From positions 1-21,159 of the forward strand of contig CAYRFX010000040.1 of the NCBI GenBank assembly GCA_964423665.1: a DNA stretch of 21,159 bases. The letters run 5' to 3'. The translations under genes were made by a program, and so were the position numbers. The stretch is from HGM04593 sp964423665. Lineage in GTDB: Bacteria; Bacteroidota; Bacteroidia; Bacteroidales; Bacteroidaceae. The notes beneath the pieces were generated by a model, which saw only the letters and a list, made by a program, of their open reading frames with translations, did not search any database and had not been told where the DNA came from. Shown in pieces: positions 8,617-17,600 of the stretch. The stretch's first letter is position 1, and each line of letters opens with the position of its first letter.

Positions 8617-10194
8617 ATGAAGGTAAAGAAACAGAGAGTCTCTCCGCGTCAGAAGATGATTAACCTCATGTATGTTCTTCTGATGGCGATGCTTGCGCTG
8701 AACGTCTCTTCCGATGTGCTCAACGGCTTTACATTGGTCGATGAGAGCCTGTCAAAGAGTTCAGTGAACGCGGGCAAGCAGAACGAGGCATTATATAAGG
8801 ATTTTGAGGCCTTTATGGCACAAAACCCCGAGAAGGTACGCGAATGGTATAACCGCGCAACATATGTGAAAAACATCTCAGATTCGCTATACAACCTTGC
8901 CGACAGGCTTAAAACACGAATAGCCAAGAAGGCTGATGGAGCAGACGGCGACTACAACAACCTCAAAAACCGCGAGGACCTTGAAGCTGCCACATCTGTA
9001 ATGCTTGCACCCGGTACCGGGCAGGGGCAGTTGCTCTACGATGCTATCACAGAGTACCGCGAAGAGATACTCGCAATGGTAACCGATTCGGTACAACGCG
9101 AAATAATAAAAAGCAGTTTCAGCACAGAGGTTCCGCGTCGCGACATCTCGTTATTGAAGAACTGGCAGGAATACCACTTTGAGAGCATGCCCGCAATTGC
9201 AGCCATCACACTGCTCACCAAGTTGCAGAACGATGTAAGATATGCCGAGGGCGAGGTTCTTCACACATTGGCACGCAATATCGATGTAGGCGATGTGCGC
9301 GTAAACCAGATTCGCTCATTAGTAATACCCACATCACGAAATGTGGTGCGTGGCAGCGAATTCTCGGCACAGATTATTCTTGCAGCAGTCGATTCAACCC
9401 AACGCCCGCAGATTTTCATTGACGACAAGCTCTTTGAAACAGAGAATGGCGAATACAGCAAGCTCTGTAACACTGTGGGAGACTACACCCTCAACGGATA
9501 TATGCTTGTGAACGATGGAGCCGGTGCACAAACACGATACGATTTCTCGCAGAAATACACCGTAGTAGAGCCCACAGCCACCGTTAGCGCATCACTCATG
9601 AACGTGCTCTATGCAGGCTTCGAAAACCCGGTAAGCATATCGGTTCCCGGCGTTGCCGCAAACAAGATAAGCGCAAGCATCGCAAGTGGCAAAGGCTCGC
9701 TCAAGAGCGATGGAAAAGGAGGCTACATAGTGGTTCCCTCGCAAGTGGGTGAAAACATTGTAATAGGTGTAACAGCACAGAACGAAGAGGGACGCAGCCA
9801 AAGCATGGGACAATATAGTTTCCGTGTACGCCAGCTGCCCGACCCCACACCTTTCATTGAGTTCAAGGACAAGGACGGCAACACACAACGCTATCGTGGC
9901 GGAACCCCATTCAGCAAGCAGTCCCTTATGAGCACCGACGGTATTGTAGCGGCCATAGACGATGGCTTACTCAACATAGGTTTCAAAGTTCTTTCGTTTG
10001 AGACTGTGTTCTATGACAACATGGGAAATGCAGTTCCCCTATTGTCGCAAGGAGCCAGCTTCACTGCACGCCAGAAGGACATGTTCCGCAACCTGAGCCG
10101 CGGCAAGCGATTCTACATATCACATGTTAAAGCCATAGGCCCCGACAATGTAGAACGCCTGTTGCCCACATCTCTCGAAGTAATAATAAACTAA
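8617..10194 (+). CDS. gldM: GldM/PorM, T9SS motor protein spanning the periplasm
   Basis: The 525-residue protein is anchored by one N-terminal helix inside the GldL ring. It projects through the periplasm as a dimer to transmit energy to the outer-membrane complex. The N-terminal SPRQKMINLMYVLLMAMLAL (9-28) is the family signature. R11 matches the conserved Arg (R9 in Flavobacterium) that pairs with the GldL transmembrane Glu. A helical first periplasmic domain covers about 31-225 (LLTKLQNDVRYAEGEV near 195-210). Beta-rich Ig-like domains follow to the C-terminus, with NVLYAGFENPVSISVPGV near 329-346. Length is normal for the family (about 515-525). It sits 11 bp after gldL and 44 bp before gldN. 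Confidence 0.96.
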   Translation: MKVKKQRVSPRQKMINLMYVLLMAMLALNVSSDVLNGFTLVDESLSKSSVNAGKQNEALYKDFEAFMAQNPEKVREWYNRATYVKNISDSLYNLADRLKTRIAKKADGADGDYNNLKNREDLEAATSVMLAPGTGQGQLLYDAITEYREEILAMVTDSVQREIIKSSFSTEVPRRDISLLKNWQEYHFESMPAIAAITLLTKLQNDVRYAEGEVLHTLARNIDVGDVRVNQIRSLVIPTSRNVVRGSEFSAQIILAAVDSTQRPQIFIDDKLFETENGEYSKLCNTVGDYTLNGYMLVNDGAGAQTRYDFSQKYTVVEPTATVSASLMNVLYAGFENPVSISVPGVAANKISASIASGKGSLKSDGKGGYIVVPSQVGENIVIGVTAQNEEGRSQSMGQYSFRVRQLPDPTPFIEFKDKDGNTQRYRGGTPFSKQSLMSTDGIVAAIDDGLLNIGFKVLSFETVFYDNMGNAVPLLSQGASFTARQKDMFRNLSRGKRFYISHVKAIGPDNVERLLPTSLEVIIN

Positions 10195-10238
10195 TGCAGG
10201 AGACAGCCTGCCACAAACAAGGATAAAAGATAAGAGTT

Positions 10239-11303
10239 ATGAAATATGTCAGCAAATTAGTGGTTATCATTGCAGTATCTCTCATGGGGCAATATGCGGT
10301 AGCACAACCACCTGCCCGCCTCAAAGAAAAGACCAAAAAAGAGCAGAAGGCAGCCACAAACGTTACTGTGAACATGACAGACCGAGCAAAGAGCCAATAT
10401 CCCACAAACACGGTTCCGCAGGAGGTTGTGTGGAAACGCGACATCTACCGCTCGCTCGACCTTAAAAACGAAAAGAACGCATCGCTATACTATCCGGTAG
10501 AGCCAATGGGTACAAACGTAAACCTCTTTACATACGTTTTCCGCCTTATTCTCGACGGAACCATAAATGCCTACTCGTATAATCTTGATGGCTACGAAGC
10601 ATTCAACGAAGAAAACAAGATTAACCCCAAAGACCTCCTCGATAACTACCGCATCTATTATGAGGAGAAAGACAGCGAACTTGTGGTGGGCAAAAGCGAC
10701 ATTCCCAGCAGCGAGGTTCTCAGCTATTACATAAAGGAGAGCTACTACTATGACCAGCGAACAGCAACATACAACCGCCATGTAACAGCAATATGCCCCG
10801 TATTGCATCGTGCAGGTGAGTTCACATCGGAGGTAACAAAATATCCGATGTTCTGGCTCAACTATGACGAGATTGCAACAGTTCTTGCACAGCAGACACT
10901 CGTTACAAGCAGTTATAACAACGTGTCGTCAATGACAATAAGCGACTATTTTACCAAAAATTGTTACGAAGGCGAGATATACAAGACAGTGAACCTCAGA
11001 AACCTCTCCTTGAACCAATACTGCAAAGACAGTACTGCATTAAAGAAGGAGCAGGCAAATATTGAGAAACAATTGACCGACTTCCGCGCAAATCTTTGGA
11101 ACACACCAAAGCCTGTTGTTGCACCAACCGACAGCACAACAACGGCAAGCGACTCTGTTGTCACAGAGAAGAGCGAAAAGAAGAGTCTCTTCCGCAGCAC
11201 AAAGAAAAAGAACAACGACAAGAAGGAAACCGTTAAAAAGAAAAAGAGCAGCAAAGGTGGTGCCGGCGGTGCAAGAGTATCTGTGAGACGAACCAGACGA
11301 TAA
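10239..11303 (+). CDS. gldN: GldN/PorN, periplasmic T9SS ring protein with a basic C-terminal tail
   Basis: The 354-residue periplasmic protein partners GldK in the T9SS ring and contacts GldM. The signal peptide is about 1-22 (YAVA-Q). The conserved domain spans about 60-285 and includes VVWKRDIYRSLDL (63-75), FTYVFRLILDGTINAY (97-112) and YPMFWLNYDEIATVL (202-216), all characteristic of the family. The last 65 or so residues (about 290-354) are a Thr/Ser linker followed by a strongly basic, low-complexity tail (STKKKNNDKKE, VKKKKSSK, then VRRTRR). Last gene of the operon, followed by a hairpin terminator. The assignment is firm from sequence and gene order; the tail's role is unknown. Confidence 0.95.
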   Translation: MKYVSKLVVIIAVSLMGQYAVAQPPARLKEKTKKEQKAATNVTVNMTDRAKSQYPTNTVPQEVVWKRDIYRSLDLKNEKNASLYYPVEPMGTNVNLFTYVFRLILDGTINAYSYNLDGYEAFNEENKINPKDLLDNYRIYYEEKDSELVVGKSDIPSSEVLSYYIKESYYYDQRTATYNRHVTAICPVLHRAGEFTSEVTKYPMFWLNYDEIATVLAQQTLVTSSYNNVSSMTISDYFTKNCYEGEIYKTVNLRNLSLNQYCKDSTALKKEQANIEKQLTDFRANLWNTPKPVVAPTDSTTTASDSVVTEKSEKKSLFRSTKKKNNDKKETVKKKKSSKGGAGGARVSVRRTRR

Positions 11304-11316
11304 GACACAATAACTT

Positions 11317-11352
11317 ACAAACGGAGCAGCAACAACCCTGCTCCGTTTGTTA
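11317..11352 (+). terminator. Hairpin terminator of the T9SS operon
   Basis: A perfect 13-bp stem (ACAAACGGAGCAG at 11317-11329 with CTGCTCCGTTTGT at 11338-11350) closes an 8-nt loop, 13 bp after the gldN stop. Only a short T-containing stretch follows (TTTGTTATAT), so termination may be imperfect, but the stem is very stable. Confidence 0.8.
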
Positions 11353-11372
11353 TATAAAGAAAAGCGGTAAAA

Positions 11373-11404
11373 TTTGCATTTTAACCAATTTTATACTTAT
11401 TTTG
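11373..11404 (+). promoter_or_regulatory. Probable promoter of the beta-barrel protein gene
   Basis: TTTG at 11373-11376 is followed after 21 bp by TATTTTG at 11398-11404, a -7 box one base shorter than TAnnTTTG. The predicted leader is about 75 nt and ends in an A-rich stretch before the start at 11487. Confidence 0.45.
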
Positions 11405-11486
11405 TGCCCATAATAAAACAAGGCATCTCCTGCAAAAGTGAGAGGCGGAAAGAAAAAAGAAAATAATAACATTAAATTTTTGGAAT

Positions 11487-12107
11487 ATGAAAAAGATTTT
11501 TGGAATTGCAATCACATTGTGTTTGTTGGCATCAGCTCCTGCTTTTGCACAGTTCAATTGGGGTATTAAAGCCGGTATGAACCTCGCAAGCAAACCCGGT
11601 TCTCTCGACGATGTAAAGAGCGAAGGAAAGACCGGTTTCTTTGTGGGCCCCACAGCAAAAATCATGCTCCCCATCGTGGGCTTGGGCATCGAAGGTAACC
11701 TTCTGTATTCACAAACAAGTTCAGGACTCGATGGCGAGAATATCACACGTCGCAGCATCGAGGTACCCATCTACTTGCGTTACGAATTCTCTCTCCCCAT
11801 TGTAAACAAATTCCTGGAGCCCTTTGTGGCAGTAGGTCCCCAATTCGGTTGGACTATCGGCGATGGCGAGGAGAGCTGGAAAGAGGCCGGCACCGAGATT
11901 GCAAAGTGGGAGTACAAGAAGAGCAACCTTAGCCTCAACTTGGGCGCAGGTGCCACACTGCTCAACCACATACAGTTGCACATCAACTACAATATTGCTC
12001 TTGGCAATACAGGCGAGTTGAAGAGCGACCCCACAAGCGCAGGCTGGGAGTATATCAAAGGTTCAAAGGTTAATACCTGGCAGGTATCAGCTGCTTATAT
12101 CTTCTAA
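11487..12107 (+). CDS. Small outer-membrane beta-barrel protein (OMP_b-brl_2/PorT-like family)
   Basis: The 206-residue protein is predicted to be an 8- to 10-strand outer-membrane barrel. The signal peptide is about 1-21 (APAFA-Q). The mature N-terminus FNWGIKAGMNLASK is typical of the Bacteroidota outer-membrane beta-barrel family PF13568. Later segments alternate polar and hydrophobic residues (IEVPIYLRYEF, PFVAVGPQFGWTIG, LNLGAGATLL, IQLHINYNIALGN). The last residue is Phe in WQVSAAYIF, as in substrates of the BAM complex. It has its own promoter and terminator, so it is not a clear member of the T9SS operon. The broad family includes PorT, a T9SS accessory, but nothing here identifies it as PorT itself. 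Function is unknown. Confidence 0.85.
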   Translation: MKKIFGIAITLCLLASAPAFAQFNWGIKAGMNLASKPGSLDDVKSEGKTGFFVGPTAKIMLPIVGLGIEGNLLYSQTSSGLDGENITRRSIEVPIYLRYEFSLPIVNKFLEPFVAVGPQFGWTIGDGEESWKEAGTEIAKWEYKKSNLSLNLGAGATLLNHIQLHINYNIALGNTGELKSDPTSAGWEYIKGSKVNTWQVSAAYIF

Positions 12108-12124
12108 TAGAGCAATAATATTTG

Positions 12125-12174
12125 ATAATAAAATTCATAGGTGGCACTTCAATGCTACCTATGAATTTTATTAT
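12125..12174 (+). terminator. Very long hairpin terminator after the beta-barrel gene
   Basis: The arms 12125-12142 and 12157-12174 are perfectly complementary over 18 bp (ATAATAAAATTCATAGGT and its complement). In RNA the stem extends through G-U, G-C, C-G and A-U pairs to about 22 bp around a 6-nt CUUCAA loop. The 3' arm is T-rich (ATTTTATTAT), so it could also act in the reverse direction. Confidence 0.85.
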
Positions 12175-12192
12175 ATGTATGCAACTATCAAT

Positions 12193-12223
12193 TTTGCACA
12201 TTCACCTCTTTTTCATACCTTCG
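12193..12223 (+). promoter_or_regulatory. Possible promoter of priA
   Basis: TTTG at 12193-12196, then 19 bp, then TACCTTCG at 12216-12223, which differs from TAnnTTTG at one of the six defined positions. The start of transcription would fall near 12230, only a few bases before the priA ATG, implying a very short leader. Confidence 0.4.
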
Positions 12224-12234
12224 CACAATAATAT

Positions 12235-14481
12235 ATGGCAAAATTTGCAGATGTAATATTACCTTTGCCTCTCCCCACTACATACACATACAGCATACCG
12301 CAGCAGTGGGAAGGGAGCGTGCAGACCGGGTGCCGCGTGAGCGTTCCTCTCGGTCCTAGGAAACATTACACTGCCATTGTTGCCGCCACCCACGACAATG
12401 AGCCCGCCGACTGCAAAGTGCGCCCCATAGAGGAACTGCTGGACGAGGCACCTATAATTCTGCCCACACAATTAAAATTATGGGAGTGGATTGCGCGATA
12501 CTATCTGTGCAGCATGGGAGAAATTTACAAAGCAGCAATACCACAGGGGCTGAAGGGCGAATTCAAGCCACGCACCGAGCAACGCACAAGGCTCACCAAG
12601 CATTGTCGCGATGAAAAAGCAATCTCGCTTGTGCTGCAATCCCTCTCACGCGCTCCACGGCAAAAGCGGCTTTTGAATACATATCTGCAAATGTCGCAGT
12701 TCTACAGCGGGCAGTGTTTGGAAGTTTCCAAGCACAAGTTGCTGGAACACGCCGATGTGCAACCCACCATATACAAAGAACTCACCGACAAAGGTTTCTT
12801 AGAGAGCTACGAGGTGGAGATTGGACGCCTCAGCACAGAAGCTGAACCTGTCGTGCCGCAAAACAGCCTCAACGATGCGCAAAAAAGAGCATTCGAGGAT
12901 ATAAAGGAGAGTTTCACCCGGAAAAATGTAACCCTGCTGCACGGAGTAACCTCGGCAGGAAAGACCGAGATATACATACATCTTATCACAGAAGCTCTTG
13001 AACGCGGTGAACAGGTTCTATACATGTTGCCCGAGATTGCTCTCACAAAGCAGATAGTGGAGAGGCTGAAAAGAGTATTCGGCAACCGCATAGGGCTCTA
13101 CCATTCAAAGTTCTCCGATGCAGAAAGAGTTGAAATATGGAAGAAACAGATGAGCGACACCCCCTATGATATCATATTGGGCGTGCGTTCCTCGGTATTC
13201 CTCCCATTCAAAAGACTCGGGCTTGCCATTATTGACGAAGAACACGAGAACAGCTATAAGCAACAAGAACCTGCGCCACGCTACAACGCCCGTAACGCAG
13301 CCATTGTGCTTGCGTCATACTATGGAGCAAAAACCCTGCTGGGCACAGCCACCCCATCAATAGAGAGCTACTACAATGCCACAACCGGGAAATATGGGCT
13401 TGTGAGCCTCACCACCCGACATCGCGCCGTGCAACTGCCACAGATTGAGGTGGTAGATATAAAAGATATGAAGCATCGCAAACGCATGACAGGCCCATTC
13501 AGCGACCCGCTAACAGATGCTATGAGCACAGCGCTTAAAGAGGGCAAGCAGATAATACTATTCCAGAACCGCCGTGGATATGCGCCGCTCCTGGAGTGTC
13601 GCACCTGTGGCTGGGTACCCAAATGCAAGCATTGCGATGTGAGCCTTACTCTGCACAAGAATGCCGACAAACTCACTTGCCATTATTGCGGCTACACGGT
13701 ACCTGCACCCAAATATTGTCCTAACTGCGAAGAGAACAATTTCGTAAACCTCGGCTACGGCACGGAAAAAATTGAGGACGACCTGCAAAATCTCTTCCCA
13801 ACAGCACGCATAGCCCGCATGGACCTCGACACCACACGCACACGCACTGCATACGAAAACATAATAACCACATTCCAGGAAGGAAAAACCGATATTCTTA
13901 TTGGCACACAGATGGTATCCAAAGGGCTGGATTTTGACAACGTTGCCGTGGTGGGTATAATTAATGCCGACAGCCTGCTCAACTACCCCGACTTCAGAGC
14001 CACCGAACGCGCCTTTCAGCTTATGGCACAAGTGGCGGGCAGAGCCGGACGCAAGAACGGGCAAGGCAAGGTGTTCCTGCAAACAAAGGTACCCGATGCA
14101 CCGGTCATTCCACACATTGTGGATAACAACTATATTCAGTTCTACAATACCCAACTTAGCGAGCGCATGATGTTCCATTATCCTCCTTTTTATCGGTTGG
14201 TTTACATCTATATTAAGCACCGCGACATTAAAATACTGGAAGAGTTCTCAGAACAACTGGGCAACCACATGCGCACCATCTTTGAAAGCCGCATTTTAGG
14301 ACCCGACCTGCCCCCAGTTGCGCGCATCAAGCAACTCTACATACGAAAAATTGTGCTAAAGATAGAAACCGCTCTCTCGCAATACAAGGTAAATGAAACA
14401 TTGCTGGCAATACAACAAGCCTTCACGCAAAACCCACGCTACCGTTCCATCACCATGTACTACGATGTTGACCCGCTTTAA
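12235..14481 (+). CDS. priA: Primosomal protein N' (replication restart helicase PriA)
   Basis: The 748-residue DNA helicase recognises stalled or abandoned replication forks and starts reloading of the replicative helicase. The N-terminal 3'-end-binding domain begins FADVILPLPLPTTYTYSIP. Walker A is GVTSAGKT at 237-244 and the Walker B/DEAH-type box is DEEH at 334-337. The eight-cysteine zinc-binding insertion characteristic of PriA has C455, C458, C464, C467, C482, C485, C495 and C498. Helicase motifs in the second lobe include GTQMVSKGLDFDNV (near 560) and QVAGRAGRKNGQGKVFLQT (near 599-617). Every expected motif is intact and the length is normal. The start is the ATG at 12235 with no clear ribosome-binding site. 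Monocistronic by its own promoter and the spacing to both neighbours. Confidence 0.97.
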   Translation: MAKFADVILPLPLPTTYTYSIPQQWEGSVQTGCRVSVPLGPRKHYTAIVAATHDNEPADCKVRPIEELLDEAPIILPTQLKLWEWIARYYLCSMGEIYKAAIPQGLKGEFKPRTEQRTRLTKHCRDEKAISLVLQSLSRAPRQKRLLNTYLQMSQFYSGQCLEVSKHKLLEHADVQPTIYKELTDKGFLESYEVEIGRLSTEAEPVVPQNSLNDAQKRAFEDIKESFTRKNVTLLHGVTSAGKTEIYIHLITEALERGEQVLYMLPEIALTKQIVERLKRVFGNRIGLYHSKFSDAERVEIWKKQMSDTPYDIILGVRSSVFLPFKRLGLAIIDEEHENSYKQQEPAPRYNARNAAIVLASYYGAKTLLGTATPSIESYYNATTGKYGLVSLTTRHRAVQLPQIEVVDIKDMKHRKRMTGPFSDPLTDAMSTALKEGKQIILFQNRRGYAPLLECRTCGWVPKCKHCDVSLTLHKNADKLTCHYCGYTVPAPKYCPNCEENNFVNLGYGTEKIEDDLQNLFPTARIARMDLDTTRTRTAYENIITTFQEGKTDILIGTQMVSKGLDFDNVAVVGIINADSLLNYPDFRATERAFQLMAQVAGRAGRKNGQGKVFLQTKVPDAPVIPHIVDNNYIQFYNTQLSERMMFHYPPFYRLVYIYIKHRDIKILEEFSEQLGNHMRTIFESRILGPDLPPVARIKQLYIRKIVLKIETALSQYKVNETLLAIQQAFTQNPRYRSITMYYDVDPL

Positions 14482-14521
14482 CAGTGTTTATATGTTTTTC
14501 GCGGTTTTTCGCTTATAATAT

Positions 14522-14553
14522 TTTGTTCATATCCCGCTATTTAGGTAACTTTG
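14522..14553 (+). promoter_or_regulatory. Near-perfect Bacteroides promoter for the DUF2723-deacetylase-queG operon
   Basis: TTTG at 14522-14525, a 20-bp spacer and TAACTTTG at 14546-14553 match the Bacteroidota consensus exactly. Transcription would start near 14560, giving a leader of about 60 nt before the ATG at 14623. Confidence 0.8.
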
Positions 14554-14622
14554 CAGCAATTTAGGGGAATAATGCCTCCCTTTTGTGCATTATACAAGAG
14601 AAATAAGAACAATATATCATAA

Positions 14623-17600
14623 ATGAAACAATTCAAAATAGTAAACAACACTATCGGCTGGCTCATATTCCTTGTAGCTGCAGCAACATACTGCCTCACG
14701 GTTGAGCCCACCGCAAGCTTTTGGGATTGCCCCGAGTTTATTCTCTCGGGAAACAAATTAGAGGTGGGACACCCCCCCGGCGCACCATTCTTTATGCTCA
14801 CAGCAAACTTTTTCTCACTGTTTGCAGAGCCTCAGAATGTCGCTCTCATGGTAAACTATATGAGCGCAATACTGAGTGCAGGCGGTATCCTGTTCCTCTT
14901 CTGGACCATCACCCACCTCACACGCAAGCTCATTGTGGGGAACGGCAAGGATATTTCCACATCGCAGCTCATAACCATAATGGGCGCAGGCGTTGTGGGC
15001 GCGCTTGCCTACACATGGAGCGACACCTATTGGTTCAGCGCAGTTGAAGGAGAGGTTTACGGTTATTCTTCACTCTTTACCGCGGTAGTCTTCTGGCTCA
15101 TTCTAAAATGGGAAGAGCATGCCGATGAGCCCCACAGCGACCGTTGGCTGGTGCTCATAGCCTATCTGACGGGGCTTTCAATAGGTGTTCACCTTTTGAA
15201 TCTTCTTTGTATTCCTGCTATTGTACTTGTAGCATACTACAAACGCACGCCAAATGCCACTCTCAAAGGCTCCATGCTCGCCCTGTTGGTATCGGCAGTG
15301 CTCGTTGCGGTTGTGTTATATGGCATTGTACCGGGAGTCGTTAAGGTTGGCGGCTGGTTCGAGCTGCTGTTTGTAAACGTTATGGGGCTACCTTTCAACA
15401 CCGGTCTTATAACATACATCATTCTATTGTGCGGAGCTCTTATTTGGGGATTGATTGAGAGCGAGAAGGGCAACAGCCGCAAGAATCTCGCCATTGCATT
15501 TGTCGCATCGGTGGGATTGCTGGGAATACCCTTCTATGGATATGGCATACTAAGCATAATCATAGGCATAGTGGTGCTTGCTGCACTTTTTATCACAACC
15601 ATATATCGCAAGGGAGAGAAATATCTCGTAAACCTGCGCCTGCTAAACACCTCGTTGCTCTGCATGCTGGTAATCATGGTAGGCTATTCCTCATACGCAC
15701 TCATCGTTATACGCTCGGCTGCAAATACCCCCATGGATCAGAACTCTCCCGAGGACATTTTCACGCTTGGAGCATACCTTGGACGAGAGCAGTATGGCAA
15801 ACGCCCCTTACTCTACGGACAAGCATATAGTTCGGAGCTCGACCGCGTGCCTCAAGGGCAATATCTTGTTGCAAAAACCAAGACAGGCGCGCCCAAATAT
15901 GCACCCAAAGAGAAAAGCAGCCCCGACGAAAAAGACTCTTACGAGATAGTGAGCTATGACAAGGATTATATCTTTGCAACAAACATGCTCTTTCCACGCA
16001 TGCACAGCATTGAACACGGCAACTTCGGTCCGCAAAAGATAAATCTTTATGAGCAATGGTGCGGTGGAGAGATTAAAGGACACAATGTGCGTTACAAGAC
16101 ATCTTGGGGTGAAGTGATGGATGTAAAAATGCCTACACAGTTTGAGAACCTCCAGTTCTTCATAAACTACCAGCTCAACCACATGTATTGGAGATATTTC
16201 CTGTGGAATTTTGTGGGCAGGCAGAACGACCTGCAAAGCCACGGAGAGATGGAGAAGGGAAACTGGATTACAGGCATATCATTCATCGACAACCTGCTTG
16301 TGGGCAACCAGGACACCTTGCCATCTATACTTAAAGAGAATAAAGGACACAACGTGTTCTATGCACTTCCTCTTATACTCGGAGTGATTGGAATGGTGTG
16401 GCAGGCACGACGCGGCAAAATCGGCACACAGCAGTTCCTCGTTGTGTTCATGCTCTTCTTCATGACCGGTATTGCCATTGTGTTATACCTGAACCAAACC
16501 CCATTGCAACCTCGTGAGCGTGATTATGCATACGCAGGCTCGTTCTACGCATTTGCAATATGGATAGGAATGGGCGTGGCTGCACTGACAGAGGGAATAA
16601 AAAAGAAAAACACAGCGATAAGCATTGCTGTGGCAGTAATCAGCCTGCTTGTACCCATACAAATGGTATCACAAACATGGGACGACCACGACCGCAGCGG
16701 TCGCTACGCCTGTCGCGATTTCGGACAAAACTACCTTGCCTCTATCCCCGAAGAAGGAAACCCCATTATCTTTACCTGTGGCGACAATGACACATTCCCC
16801 TTGTGGTACAACCAGGAGGTTGAGGGCGTGCGCACCGACGCACGCGTGTGCAACCTATCTTATTTACAAACCGACTGGTATATAGACCAGATGCGCCGCC
16901 CTGCATACGACTCACCCTCTATCCCCATAAAATGGGAGAGAATAGACTATGCCGGCACTGCAAATGACGACATTGAGATAAGACCCGAGATTAAAGATTA
17001 TATATTATCGGTATATAAAGAAAACCCCGAGGGTGCAAAAAAACGTTTCGGCGAGAATCCTTTTGAAGTGAAGAACATCATGAAAAACTGGGTGTGCTCA
17101 AGAAACGAGAAACTGCACTATATACCCACCGACACTCTATATATAGAGATCGACAGAGATGCCGTTATACGCTCGGGCATGGTAATACCCGAGGAGTATG
17201 CCGACTCTATGCCGCGATACATGACAATCTCGCTAAGCGGTCTTTACAAGATAAATCGTTCCGACCTTATGCTGCTTGAGATGCTTGCACAGTGTAACTG
17301 GGAACGCCCGCTATATATGTCCATGACCGTGGGAGACGAGAACTATTTGAGTTGCCTCAAAGACTTCTTCGTACACGAAGGACTTGCCTACCGCATCACC
17401 CCCTTCAACTGGGTGGAACTGGGCTACAGCACAGCAAAATCAACAGTTGTGGATACAGAAAAATTCTACAACAACGTGATGAACCGCTTTAAGTTTGGAG
17501 GCTTGAAGGAGAACCCCGACTACTACTCCGATGAGACCATAAGCAGAATGGTATATACCCACCGACGCGTCATCAGCTCGCTTGCCACAAATTTATACAA

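Noticed and set aside
10196..10211. Small hairpin (GCAGG/CCTGC) between gldM and gldN
   Set aside because: It has only five base pairs, a 6-nt loop and no T-run, too weak to call a terminator or processing site.
13558..14220. 220-codon minus-strand open frame opposite the priA zinc and helicase region
   Set aside because: It lies entirely within priA, whose cysteine and helicase motifs fix the coding strand. No own promoter or domain was seen.
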